Source: Thermomicrobium sp. 4228-Ro
Lineage (GTDB): Bacteria; Chloroflexota; Chloroflexia; Thermomicrobiales; Thermomicrobiaceae
Direction: 5' to 3'
NCBI RefSeq assembly: GCF_026241205.1
Contig: NZ_JAPFQM010000001.1
Location: 620,001-684,000, forward strand
Length of the DNA stretch: 64,000 nt
Position numbers and translations under genes: made by a program. Of the stretch, positions 16,232 through 24,753 are shown piece after piece (the stretch's first letter is position 1; each line of letters starts with the position of its first letter). The notes below the pieces were generated by a model. The model saw only the letters and a program-made list of their open reading frames with translations, was not told the origin of the DNA and did no database searches.

Positions 16232-16873
16232 ATGCAGGCGAGTATCGCTCTCCTCGCTGGCGGACAAAGTCGACGCATGGGGCGCGATAAGGCGCTCCTC
16301 GACTTTCTGGGAGAGCCGCTGCTCGCACGCATGATCCGTCGCGTGCGCCCGTTGACCGACGATCTGTTCATCGTCGCGTCCGATCGGCCGGAGTACGAGC
16401 AGTTCGGAGTGCCGGTGGTACCGGATCGCTTTCCTGGCTGTGGCCCTCTCGGTGGCATCGATACGGCCTTGCACGCCGCGCGCCACGACTACTGTCTCGT
16501 GCTCTCCTGCGACCTTCCCTTCGTCAATCCTCGCTTGCTCGCCGCACTGCTGGCCATCCCACGCGACTATGATGTCCTCGTCCCCGTTCGGTCGATCCGC
16601 ACCGACCAGGGCGGAGACGAGACCTTCGAGACCTTGCATGCCGTCTACGCCAAGACCTGCATACCGGCGATCGAGCGATGCCTCGCCGAGAGCCGCTACA
16701 AGATCGTCAGCTTCTTCTCGTCCGTTCGGGTACAGCGCGTCGAAGAAGCGTTCGTGCGGTGGTACGACCCTGATCTCCTTTCGTTCCTGAACGCGAATAC
16801 GCCCGAGGCTTATGCGCAGGCACTCGCGTTGGCGCGTCGCGTACTGGATCGTGGAGGCGGAGACGTGCCATGA
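16232..16873 (+). CDS. mobA: Molybdenum cofactor guanylyltransferase
   Basis: 213 residues, normal for MobA. GGAGGAAAGC precedes ATG 16232. The nucleotidyltransferase signature LLAGGQSRRMGRDKALL is at the N-terminus, VASDRPEY follows, then GPLGGIDTAL and the metal-binding SCDLPF. MobA joins GMP to molybdopterin to make the guanine-dinucleotide form of the cofactor used by DMSO-reductase-family enzymes. The next gene starts within its stop (ATGA overlap), but that gene is not obviously related in function. A CobY-like or other small nucleotidyltransferase role is less likely given the full set of MobA blocks. Confidence 0.85.
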   Translation: MQASIALLAGGQSRRMGRDKALLDFLGEPLLARMIRRVRPLTDDLFIVASDRPEYEQFGVPVVPDRFPGCGPLGGIDTALHAARHDYCLVLSCDLPFVNPRLLAALLAIPRDYDVLVPVRSIRTDQGGDETFETLHAVYAKTCIPAIERCLAESRYKIVSFFSSVRVQRVEEAFVRWYDPDLLSFLNANTPEAYAQALALARRVLDRGGGDVP

Positions 16874-18504
16874 GGAGTCGCATCGTACCGGTTTTCGCCG
16901 AGCGAGCCGGAAGGCCGGTCGTGATGGGTCGCCGCTGGGCGATCGCCAGTGGCCATCCTGTCGCCACCTGGGCAGGCGCACGCATGCTGGAACGAGGTGG
17001 TAGGGCCATCGATGCGGCTCTCGCGATCGCTGCTGCGCTGAATGTCGTCGAACCGCACATGTCCGGCCTGGGTGGCGATCTCGCCGCATTGGTCATCGAC
17101 TCCCGCACGGGTCAAGCATGGGCGATCGACGGGATCGGCCTGGTTCCGCTCGAAGCCACCCCGGAACGCTTTCGCGACGGTATCCCCGAGCATGGGCCAC
17201 TGACCGTGGCGGTACCGGCTGCCGCCCGAGCCTGGGAACTCCTCTATACCCGCTGGGGCACACTCCCCCTTCGCGAGATACTCGCGCCGGCGATCGAACT
17301 CGCCGCTGACGGCTTCCCGGTGAGTCACAACCTGTCCGCCTACCTCGCTGCGTATACCGATCGCTTGACGACAGACGAGTGGGCGGCACGCACGTTCGTT
17401 CCCGCGGGCCGTCCGCCTCAACCCGGTGACATCCTCCGGCAGCCGCACTTGGCGCGGACGTTCGAAATCCTCGCGACGGCCGGGTTCGCCGAACTGTATC
17501 GCGGTCGATTGGCCGAGCAACTGGTCCGCTCCCTGCGACAAGCGGGTGGTGTCCTTTCCACCGAGAGCCTCGCGCTGGCAGAAGCGAAACCGGAGCCACC
17601 GCTCCAGCTCGGATATCGGGAGTGGACCGTGTGGGCACCACCATCGAGCATTGGAGCGCAGGAACTGCTTCTCACGCTCGCTCTGCTCGATCGCTTTCCC
17701 GTCGCGGGCTGGAAGCCGCTCTCGGCTGAACTCCTGCACGTCATGATCGAAGCCACGAAGCTCGCCGAAGTCGAACGCGAACGCTGGACGGCGAACTCGC
17801 ACGCGCCCACCCCGCTCCCGGCCGAGGCGCTCGATCCTGCTCACGCGCAGGCGCTCGCCAGAACGATCGATCTGCGCCGAAGCACGCCACGCCACGCCGC
17901 GGAACGACGCGAGCGAACCGCGACGACCGCATTCGTGGTCGTCGACAGCACGCGACTCGCGATCGTCGGAACGGCGAGTCTACATGAGCCATTCGGTTCC
18001 GGCTTCGTCGCCGGCGACACCGGGATCCTGCTCAATAACGCCCTGGTCTCTCGTACCCTCGACCCGCAGGCACCGTATCGTCTCGCTCCTGGGAGCCGTG
18101 TCCGCCACGCGCTGAGCCCTATCGCGGTGACAGGCAACCGGACGCTGATCGGCATCGGTTCGTCGGGTGGCGATGCACAACCGCACGTTCTCGTCCACGT
18201 CCTCACCCATCTGCTCGAATTCGGCTTCTCGGCGCAGGAAGCCGTCGAACTCCCCCGCTGGCGCTTCCGCCGCTCCGGCCGAGCAGCGGTTTCGTCCCGG
18301 GGTGCCGACGGGCTCGTCGAGGTCGAAGGTCGCCTACCGAATGCGACGATCGAAGGGCTCCAGGCACGCGGGCATCGGGTGGAACGGCTTCCGCGCTGGG
18401 GGCCGATCGGCTCCTGCCAACTGGTGCTCCGCCGCGGAGATCGGGACATCGCGCTCGAAGCGGCAGCCGACCCGCGGAGCGATGCCTATGCACTCGCCTG
18501 GTGA
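16870..18504 (+). CDS. Gamma-glutamyltransferase-family N-terminal nucleophile hydrolase
   Basis: 544 residues, overlapping mobA by four bases. The family core is clear: GGRAIDAALAIAAALNVVEPHMSGLGGDL near residue 45, PGSVxA-like VAVPAAARAWE, and the autoprocessing site ATTAFVVVD near residue 352, whose first Thr would become the N-terminal nucleophile. GFVAGDTGILLNN follows, with a C-terminal GSSGGDAQPHV. In E. coli Ggt the equivalent segment is TTHYSVVD, so the His is Ala here. No signal peptide is seen, suggesting a cytoplasmic enzyme. It may hydrolyse gamma-glutamyl compounds or another amide; cephalosporin acylase-like relatives share this fold. Confidence 0.78.
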   Translation: MRSRIVPVFAERAGRPVVMGRRWAIASGHPVATWAGARMLERGGRAIDAALAIAAALNVVEPHMSGLGGDLAALVIDSRTGQAWAIDGIGLVPLEATPERFRDGIPEHGPLTVAVPAAARAWELLYTRWGTLPLREILAPAIELAADGFPVSHNLSAYLAAYTDRLTTDEWAARTFVPAGRPPQPGDILRQPHLARTFEILATAGFAELYRGRLAEQLVRSLRQAGGVLSTESLALAEAKPEPPLQLGYREWTVWAPPSSIGAQELLLTLALLDRFPVAGWKPLSAELLHVMIEATKLAEVERERWTANSHAPTPLPAEALDPAHAQALARTIDLRRSTPRHAAERRERTATTAFVVVDSTRLAIVGTASLHEPFGSGFVAGDTGILLNNALVSRTLDPQAPYRLAPGSRVRHALSPIAVTGNRTLIGIGSSGGDAQPHVLVHVLTHLLEFGFSAQEAVELPRWRFRRSGRAAVSSRGADGLVEVEGRLPNATIEGLQARGHRVERLPRWGPIGSCQLVLRRGDRDIALEAAADPRSDAYALAW

Positions 18505-18517
18505 AGGGCAGCGACCG

Positions 18518-19330
18518 ATGGAACAGGAATGGCGAGCGACCGGGATCGTCACGTTCCTGAGTGACTACGGCATCCAGGATAGTTATGTCGCTCAAGTCAA
18601 AGGGGTCATGCTCGCTCGCCATCCAGGCCTGACGATCGTCGACATCAGTCACCTGATTCCGGCACAGGACATCCTCGAGGGGGCCTTCCAGCTCGCGACG
18701 TGCTGGCGTGTCTACCCATCGGGAACGGTGCACCTCGCCGTGGTCGATCCGGGAGTCGGTACCAGCCGGCGGCCGGTCGCTGTGCTCGCCGACGCGCACC
18801 TCTTCGTGCTCCCGGATAACGGGTTGGTGACCTTCGTGCTCGAAGAGGCACGTTCCGTGCAGGCGTGGTCACTCGATCGGAGCGAGTTCTTCCGGCACCC
18901 CGTCTCCGCGACCTTCCATGGCCGGGACATCTTCGGACCGGTCGCTGCAGCCCTCGCCTCCGGCACGTCTCCCGAGCGTGTCGGGTCCCCCGTCGATCCC
19001 GCGACGCTCGCACGCTTGCTTCTACCCGCCCTCGAGGTCGCAGCTGACGGTGTGCGCGGTCCGATCGTGTCGATCGACCATTTCGGCAATGCCCGAACGC
19101 TCATTCGACCCGAGCACCTACCGGCACCACCCGAGCGCCTGACCGTAACCTGTGGTTCGCTCCACATCCAGGGCATCTCCCGGACGTTCGGCGATGTGGA
19201 ACCGGGGCAGCCGGTTGCCTACTTCGGCAGTCACGGTGGACTCGAACTCGCTGTCCGCAACGGGAATGCAGCACAACAGTGGCATCTCGTACGTGGGATG
19301 CTCGTCGAAGTTCGACGGGTCAGGCGGTGA
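18518..19330 (+). CDS. SAM hydroxide adenosyltransferase (DUF62/duf-62 family)
   Basis: 270 residues. ATG 18518 lies 13 bases after the preceding stop, with AAGGG upstream. Family blocks are FLSDYGIQDSYVAQVKGVM (N-terminal Asp motif), VDISHLIPAQDI, VHLAVVDPGVGT, LPDNGLV and ATFHGRDIFGPVAA, with a C-terminal IVSIDHFGNARTLI. These proteins split S-adenosylmethionine into adenosine and methionine using water; fluorinase and chlorinase are specialised relatives. The RDIFGP segment with the Asp/Arg/His set fits the hydrolytic type rather than a halogenase. The role in vivo is not settled for the family. Gene order suggests co-transcription with the Ggt-like gene. Confidence 0.85.
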   Translation: MEQEWRATGIVTFLSDYGIQDSYVAQVKGVMLARHPGLTIVDISHLIPAQDILEGAFQLATCWRVYPSGTVHLAVVDPGVGTSRRPVAVLADAHLFVLPDNGLVTFVLEEARSVQAWSLDRSEFFRHPVSATFHGRDIFGPVAAALASGTSPERVGSPVDPATLARLLLPALEVAADGVRGPIVSIDHFGNARTLIRPEHLPAPPERLTVTCGSLHIQGISRTFGDVEPGQPVAYFGSHGGLELAVRNGNAAQQWHLVRGMLVEVRRVRR

Positions 19331-19339
19331 TGATATACT
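19311..19339 (+). promoter_or_regulatory. Promoter for the small membrane protein gene
   Basis: TTCGAC (19311-19316), 17-base spacer, TATACT (19334-19339), overlapping the end of the SAM hydrolase gene. Confidence 0.55.
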
Positions 19340-19374
19340 GCGTTGGCGAGCGGAAGGCTCAGGGGCAGATCAGT

Positions 19375-19629
19375 ATGGGACGCGTGAACACACGGAAGCC
19401 GCGACGCAAGACAGCGAAGCGCACAGCGCGTTCGATTACTCCTGCATCACCGCAGTCTGCAGTACGAGCGACGGGAGTTTCCCCCATAAATACTGGCAGT
19501 GGCATTATCAGTCCGTGGGGTCGGGTCGACGAAGAATATGCGCTCATCAAAGCCGACCTGAAGCGTCTCGCATGGGTCACTGCGTTTCTTCTGCTCGTCC
19601 TCTTGGTCTTGACGTCTTTCCTCCGCTGA
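19375..19629 (+). CDS. Small single-span membrane protein, unknown
   Basis: 84 residues from ATG 19375 (weak GGGG upstream). The N-terminal half is strongly basic (GRVNTRKPRRKTAKRTAR) and the C-terminus is one hydrophobic helix (LAWVTAFLLLVLLVLTSFL) ending two residues later. It looks like a tail-anchored protein with a basic cytosolic face. It has its own promoter in front and a very strong terminator behind, which supports a real gene. I recognise no family. Confidence 0.65.
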   Translation: MGRVNTRKPRRKTAKRTARSITPASPQSAVRATGVSPINTGSGIISPWGRVDEEYALIKADLKRLAWVTAFLLLVLLVLTSFLR

Positions 19630-19648
19630 CAGGAGTATGACGAGCAAG

Positions 19649-19689
19649 ACGAGAGGCCGGGCTCGGTCATCGCGAGCCCGGCCTCTCGT
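19649..19689. terminator. Strong shared terminator
   Basis: A 17-bp perfect stem (19649-19665 with 19673-19689) and a 7-base loop between two convergent genes. The flanks (TGTGGTTCCT) give a modest T-tract on the plus strand. Confidence 0.8.
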
Positions 19690-19705
19690 GTGGTTCCTCG
19701 CACGA

Positions 19706-20596
19706 TCACGTTTCCAGTGACTCGTCGAGATCGAAGTCGGAAATGAGCGACTCCTCGTCCACCGTACTGAGCAACTCCTCCGCGACCGACTCTTCCTCCT
19801 CGACAGTCTCCGCCTCGACCTCTTCTGCTTCGAGCATTTCGGCCTCTTCCAGCAGTTCCTCTTCCTCCTCCAGCACCTCCTCGCGGCCGAACGTCTCCGG
19901 CAGGTACGGGCGAGGCGGAGCGATCTTCGGCTGCGGCGGGAAGGAGGGTGTGTCGATGAGATGCGGTGCGCGGAATACCTCCCGAAGGATCACGCGCAGC
20001 GTATCACCGGTCAACTGCACCACATAGGCACGATAGACATTGCCTTGCCGGACGAGATCGATGAGTCGGCGAGCGATTCGCCCCTCCAGCTGGCCGAGCC
20101 GTGTGCCGTCCGCATCGACAACGAACACGGCACTGTCCTGCATGTCGAGAAAAACCTCTTGACCTGGGAAGAGGCGAGCCAAAACGACCGGCGGTGCAGG
20201 ACGGAGCAAATCGGTCACGTACGTTCGCCCCATCTCTTCCATGAAGACATCGTGTCGCGGTGCTGGACGGCTGCTCGGCATCGGAATGACGCCGTCGGGC
20301 GTCTGGCTCACGAGCCACTCGAGCCGTGCGACGTTCCGCTGGGCGATCGGATTGCCCGGCTCGATCTCCAGTGCACGCTGGTAAGCAGCGCGCGCATCCG
20401 CCACCCGCCCGAGTTCAGCGTAGGCATGCCCCAGCCGGTTCCACGCTGCCACATCGCGCGGCGCCAACTCGGTAATCTTTTGGTTGAGTTCGACGGCCCG
20501 CTGCCAGTTTCCCTGGAAAGCAGCCTGCTTGGCTGCTTGCGTCAGACGTCGCAAGAGCCGACGTTCATGACCGCCCTGGTTCGCCAATGCTGACAT
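19706..20596 (-). CDS. TPR protein with acidic C-terminal tail
   Basis: 296 residues. Two tetratricopeptide repeats occupy roughly residues 17-85 (FQGNWQRAVELNQKITELAP, then NRLGHAYAELGRVADARAAY). A central globular part (about 110-215) follows, containing VFLDMQDSAVFVVDADGTRLGQLEG, which resembles a small beta domain. The last 65 residues are almost entirely acidic (EEEEELLEEAEMLEAEEVEAE and similar). TPRs mediate protein contacts, and the acidic tail suggests a chaperone-like or nucleic-acid-mimic partner surface. It is 24 bases downstream of miaB on the same strand. The function is unknown. Confidence 0.75.
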   Translation of the reverse strand: MSALANQGGHERRLLRRLTQAAKQAAFQGNWQRAVELNQKITELAPRDVAAWNRLGHAYAELGRVADARAAYQRALEIEPGNPIAQRNVARLEWLVSQTPDGVIPMPSSRPAPRHDVFMEEMGRTYVTDLLRPAPPVVLARLFPGQEVFLDMQDSAVFVVDADGTRLGQLEGRIARRLIDLVRQGNVYRAYVVQLTGDTLRVILREVFRAPHLIDTPSFPPQPKIAPPRPYLPETFGREEVLEEEEELLEEAEMLEAEEVEAETVEEEESVAEELLSTVDEESLISDFDLDESLET

Positions 20597-20620
20597 CGTT
20601 CTCCTCAGCCTCCGTCTCGG

Positions 20621-21994
20621 TTATCGCGTTGCGCCAGCAGCGACTGATTCTTCGACCGCGACTGGTTCACCGAGCAGGTACCACGGACTCGTCTGCGTAA
20701 TCCGCACCTGAACGAAGCGACCCTTCCAGTTGCCAGGAGCCTCGAAGAAGACGAGCGTGTTCCCGCGCGTCCGGCCACGCCAGCGACCACGCGCCATCCC
20801 GTCGACCAGAATCTCGACCGTCTGTCCCAGGTAACGAGCGTTGCGCTCCCGGGCGATCCGTTCTTGCAAGGCTTCGATCGCCCGATGGCGCCGCCGCTTT
20901 TCCTCGCGTGGCACATCGTCGACCCAGCGAGCCGACAAGGTTCCCGGCCGCGGGGAGTACATCGCGACATGCACCTTGTCGAACCGGATCTCTTCCAACA
21001 GGCGATAGGTGTTCAGGAACTGCGCTTCCGTCTCGCCCGGAAAGCCCACAATGATGTCGGTCGAGAGCGTCACGTCCGGGATCAACTCGCGGATGCGTGC
21101 GATCCGCTCACGGTACTCGTCGACCGTGTAATTCCGCCGCATTCGACGCAGCACCTCGTCGTCACCGGCCTGCACCGGGAGGTTGACGTGCTCGCACACC
21201 TTCGGGAGATCGGCGATCGCCTGAATCAGTTTGTCGCTGAAGTACTTCGGATGCGAGGTGAGGAAGCGGATCCGCTCGATGCCGGGAACCTCATGCACGC
21301 GTGCGAGCAAATCCGCGAGATCCGGCTGCCCAGGCAAGTCGTGACCATACGCGTTCACTGTTTGCCCGAGCAGCGTCACTTCGCGGACTCCACGCGCAGC
21401 CAGCCGCTCCACTTCCGCGACCACCTGTTCGACGGGGCGACTGCGCTCGCGCCCGCGCCGGTACGGAACGATGCAATAGGAGCAAACGAAATTGCAGCCA
21501 TAGATCACCGGCACGAAGGCCGTCACATCCGGATCGGACTGTCCTTCGTAGTAGTGGGGCAACTCGACGAGGTCGACATCGACCTCGGCCAGTTCCGGCA
21601 CGATCTCGACGAGCCGCTCGAACTCGGACGGCCCGTACCACAGATCGACCCACGGGTACCGCTCGGCGAGACGCCGCTCCTGACCAGCGACGAGACACCC
21701 GGTCACCGCGATGCGGACATGCGGCTTGCGCCGCTTGAGCCTCGCCAGCGCACCGATATAGCCGAGCGCCTTGTCCTCGGCCTGCTGACGAACGACACAG
21801 GTATTGACGATGACGACATCGGCATCCCACTCACGCACAGCTGGCAGATAGCCGGCCTGACGCAAGAGCGCTGCCGCTTTTGCCGACTCGGCCTCGTTCA
21901 TCTGGCAGCCGATCGTCCAAATGTGAAAACGCTTGACTCCGGGGATCTCCGCGGTTACCTGGGCCTGTCGAGGTTGCAATTGTACGAGCTGCAT
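20621..21994 (-). CDS. miaB: tRNA-2-methylthio-N6-isopentenyladenosine synthase
   Basis: 457 residues from ATG 21994; GGAGGGAG lies just upstream, and the GTG at 22009 is inside that site. The MiaB layout is complete. The N-terminal UPF0004 domain carries three cluster cysteines (TIGCQMNEAES, NTCVVR, VTGCLV). The radical-SAM domain has YGCNFVCSYCIVPYRRGRE (CxxxCxxC) and LLGQTVNAYG, and a C-terminal TRAM domain begins around residue 385 (YLGQTVEILVDG). It methylthiolates A37 of tRNAs reading UNN codons. The absence of RimO-specific features and the NTCVVR block favour MiaB. Confidence 0.92.
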   Translation of the reverse strand: MQLVQLQPRQAQVTAEIPGVKRFHIWTIGCQMNEAESAKAAALLRQAGYLPAVREWDADVVIVNTCVVRQQAEDKALGYIGALARLKRRKPHVRIAVTGCLVAGQERRLAERYPWVDLWYGPSEFERLVEIVPELAEVDVDLVELPHYYEGQSDPDVTAFVPVIYGCNFVCSYCIVPYRRGRERSRPVEQVVAEVERLAARGVREVTLLGQTVNAYGHDLPGQPDLADLLARVHEVPGIERIRFLTSHPKYFSDKLIQAIADLPKVCEHVNLPVQAGDDEVLRRMRRNYTVDEYRERIARIRELIPDVTLSTDIIVGFPGETEAQFLNTYRLLEEIRFDKVHVAMYSPRPGTLSARWVDDVPREEKRRRHRAIEALQERIARERNARYLGQTVEILVDGMARGRWRGRTRGNTLVFFEAPGNWKGRFVQVRITQTSPWYLLGEPVAVEESVAAGATR

Positions 21995-22193
21995 GGAATC
22001 TCCCTCCACAGGCGCACGGCGCCCGTGTCCTCGATACAGTCTACCAGTATAGCCGAAAAACCAAGGGCAGGGGTCAGCTGCAGTCGCGTCACCCGGTACC
22101 TGTGCTAGGATACTCGGTCGAGGGGATGGCCGACGAACCGAGCGCTCCGCGGCGTCGGGAACGGCGCCCGCTCCATGCCCTGAGGAGGACGGT

Positions 22194-22967
22194 ATGACAC
22201 AGCGACGCTGCGGTACCTGCCGGTATTTCGAAGAGGGAGGACTCGCAGGATCCGGATGGTGCCGGCACCCGAAGCGTCAGGGGCTCCAGCATATGGTCTT
22301 CGTGCGCCGCGGCGAACTTGCCTGCCGCACCGGTTGGGACGAAGACCTCTGGGAACCGCGCGAGCATCTCGACCGAACCGAAGCAGCGAGCGTGGCAGGT
22401 TCCTGGGCCTGGCATTCCGATCGCCGCTCGACTGAGGATCTCGACACGGCTTTCGAACCGCCGGTTCCACCACGTTGGCACGCGACCGAACCATTCGACG
22501 AGCGGCCCGCTGCCGAGCCTGCACTCGACCATGCGCGCACTGGCCGGAGCGGCGAGACGGAACCGTTCCCGCTCCTTAGCGAGCACACGGGCGACATGGC
22601 AGCTCCGCTCGATCGAGTGGAAGAGGAACCGACCACCGAACCTACTCTCGACGACGTTTCCCCCGATGCGCAAGAGATTCTGGCCGCTCTTCCGCGCATC
22701 TGCCGCACCTGTCGCGATTTTCGCCCCTCAGGCGATGGCCGCACTGGTTGGTGTGCCAATCCCTACGCGTTCCCGGAGCGACGGCAGGTCATCGCTGATA
22801 CCTTGGCCTGTGCCAGTACGCTCGGCTCGTGGTGGCTCCCCAGCGACGACTGGTGGTTGCAACACGCCGATATTTCGCATCACGGGCAGCCGACTCCGCA
22901 CGTCGATGAGTTCCTTCGTCAGCTGCTCAGCGAACGGCTGGAACGCCGCCGGCGCGCGAGTTCGTGA
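22194..22967 (+). CDS. Protein with two copies of a C-x2-C...W-C cysteine module, unknown
   Basis: 257 residues; GAGGAGG precedes ATG 22194. Two similar cysteine-rich modules flank an acidic low-complexity linker (residues about 70-150). Module one is CGTCRYFEEGG...GWCRHP with a later Cys in LACRTGW. Module two is CRTCRDFRPSG...GWCANP with a later Cys in LACASTLGSW. Spacing C-x2-C-x12-C-x~20-C is the same in both, so they arose by duplication and could each bind zinc or an iron-sulfur cluster. The gene stands directly before the RodZ-like gene (11-base gap). I do not recognise the family. Confidence 0.7.
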   Translation: MTQRRCGTCRYFEEGGLAGSGWCRHPKRQGLQHMVFVRRGELACRTGWDEDLWEPREHLDRTEAASVAGSWAWHSDRRSTEDLDTAFEPPVPPRWHATEPFDERPAAEPALDHARTGRSGETEPFPLLSEHTGDMAAPLDRVEEEPTTEPTLDDVSPDAQEILAALPRICRTCRDFRPSGDGRTGWCANPYAFPERRQVIADTLACASTLGSWWLPSDDWWLQHADISHHGQPTPHVDEFLRQLLSERLERRRRASS

Positions 22968-22978
22968 GGCAGTGAGCG

Positions 22979-23833
22979 ATGGGCGAGTTCGGCGAATTGC
23001 TGCGGAATGCCCGGGCATACCGCGGGGTCTCCCTGACCGATGCTGAGCGGGCGACACGCATCCATCGCCGGTACCTCGCTGCACTCGAGCAGGAAGCGTT
23101 CGACCAGCTGCCGCCGCTCACCTACGCGCGAGGCATCGTGCGCATCTATGCGCAATATCTCGGATTGGACCCCCTGACCGTTCTCGCGAAGTTCGAGGAG
23201 GCTCACGGTCAACGGAGCATGGGGTTCCGCGTTGTCCCCGCTGTCCGGCAAGTCCGCGAGCCGATGGCGCATTGGGCCCCCAACTTCGCCGTCATCGTGT
23301 TCATGCTCGCGATCTCCGCCATCGTTTTTGCGCTGGTGTACACGACCTATCTCGCGCCGCGCGAGCAACCTACGCCGACGCTCTCTGCCAGTAGAGACAT
23401 CGGGGAGACTCCTTCCGTCGCGTCGACACCGACGGTCGGATCTCCCGCAGCAGCGCGGACCTCGACGGCCATACCGGAGACACCCACTCCCGGCACGCTG
23501 GGGCTGAGAACCACGGCGCCGACAACACAACCCACAGAAAGCCCTGCACCCGTCACTCCGACAGCCGCTCCCGTTGAGGCAACGCAACCTTCTCCACCGC
23601 CGAGCGAGGAGCACACGTTCGAGATTCTCGCGCAAGGTCGCGTCTGGGTGCAGGCAACCGTCGATGGCCAAACCGTGTTGGCCGAGGTGCTCGAGCCCGG
23701 TACGAGACGAGTGTTCCGGGGACAGACGATGACGGTGTCGTCCGGTAACGCACCGCTGGTTCGAGTCATCATCGACGGGGAAGACCGTGGTCCCCTCGGC
23801 CAGCGCTGGGACGAATCGGCGACCTATCCGTAA
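22979..23833 (+). CDS. RodZ-like protein: HTH domain, one TM helix, C-terminal beta domain
   Basis: 284 residues. Residues 1-70 form a Cro/CI-type helix-turn-helix of the HTH_25 kind (LLRNARAYRGVSLTDAERATRIHRRYLAALE, then YARGIVRIYAQYLGLDP). One TM helix is at about 104-125 (FAVIVFMLAISAIVFALVY). A long Thr/Pro/Ala linker (130-205) leads to a C-terminal domain with VWVQATVDGQ and VFRGQTMTVSSGNAPLVRV, matching the DUF4115 domain of RodZ-like proteins. RodZ links the actin-like MreB scaffold to cell-wall synthesis; in organisms without MreB, related proteins have unknown roles. Confidence 0.78.
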   Translation: MGEFGELLRNARAYRGVSLTDAERATRIHRRYLAALEQEAFDQLPPLTYARGIVRIYAQYLGLDPLTVLAKFEEAHGQRSMGFRVVPAVRQVREPMAHWAPNFAVIVFMLAISAIVFALVYTTYLAPREQPTPTLSASRDIGETPSVASTPTVGSPAAARTSTAIPETPTPGTLGLRTTAPTTQPTESPAPVTPTAAPVEATQPSPPPSEEHTFEILAQGRVWVQATVDGQTVLAEVLEPGTRRVFRGQTMTVSSGNAPLVRVIIDGEDRGPLGQRWDESATYP

Positions 23834-24753
23834 CGGTTCGCCCGCTCTTCGCCGACCCCGCGACTGAAGGCTGGAACGACAGCCGTCAAGGCAGCCGGTT
23901 CGATCGTGACAGACAACGCTGACAGGTCAGGGTAGGGGTCCCCGTCGACTTCGACCGGCGCTCGTCCGCATGGGGTGATCGACACCTGCTGGCCACGCCA
24001 GCGGCGCACCGATCGCGCGCGCCAGAGACGGCCGAGTGCGGCCCACGTGAAGACCTCGACCCAACCCGCGAGACTTCCCGGTGTCAACGCGAGGACATCG
24101 AGAGACCCATCGCTGGGATCGATGTCAGGGCCGAGCCGGAAATACGGATGGACCAGGAACGAGCCGTTGGCGACCAGCACGGTACGAGCCGTGACTTCAT
24201 GACGTGCGCCGTCGATCTCGATCGTGAACGACCAGGGCCCGTCACCGAGATGGCGAAGACCAGGGATCAGGTAGCTCCGCCAGGCGAAGAAGCGCTTGAC
24301 GCCTGGCGAAGCGTCCGCCACGATCTCCGCATCGATACCGACTCCACCGAGAAAGAGCAGGACGCGATCTGCGGAAATCCGCCCCACATCCAGCCGGCGG
24401 TAGCGCACGGGACCGGTCAGCGCATGCGCTGCTCGGATCGGATCGGCCGGCAAGCCGAGCAGCTGTACCACATGGTTCGTCGAACCACCGGGCAGGACAC
24501 TGAAAGACGAACCGGAACCGGCAACCGCAGCGGCAACGCGACTGGCTGTCCCGTCACCACCGAACGCGACGACGAGGTCGGCACGTCCAGCCGAGCGGCG
24601 AGCCAGTGCGTATATCTCCTCCGGCGACCGCCCGATCTCGACGGTGACGGCGAACCGGCGCGCGAGGACTCGTGCAATACGTTCGACAGTGCTGGCGCGC
24701 ACGCGTCCGGCACCGGCATTCGCGATCAAGGCGAGTGACGGGTGCGCTCTCAT
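23824..24753 (-). CDS. Diacylglycerol/lipid kinase-family protein
   Basis: 309 residues from ATG 24753, which overlaps the stop of the upstream gene (ATGA). The catalytic domain has ALIANAGAG at the N-terminus, the family signature VAFGGDGTASRVAAAV near residue 63 and LPGGSTNHVVQLLGLP near 90 (GGDGT and GGT-like loops). The C-terminal beta domain has LGGVGIDAEIV and DGSLDVLALTPG, with the conserved Asp of DGxLDV. Members phosphorylate diacylglycerol, sphingosine or related lipids with ATP; the substrate here is unknown. It converges with the RodZ-like gene with a 10-base overlap. Confidence 0.85.
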   Translation of the reverse strand: MRAHPSLALIANAGAGRVRASTVERIARVLARRFAVTVEIGRSPEEIYALARRSAGRADLVVAFGGDGTASRVAAAVAGSGSSFSVLPGGSTNHVVQLLGLPADPIRAAHALTGPVRYRRLDVGRISADRVLLFLGGVGIDAEIVADASPGVKRFFAWRSYLIPGLRHLGDGPWSFTIEIDGARHEVTARTVLVANGSFLVHPYFRLGPDIDPSDGSLDVLALTPGSLAGWVEVFTWAALGRLWRARSVRRWRGQQVSITPCGRAPVEVDGDPYPDLSALSVTIEPAALTAVVPAFSRGVGEERANRYG

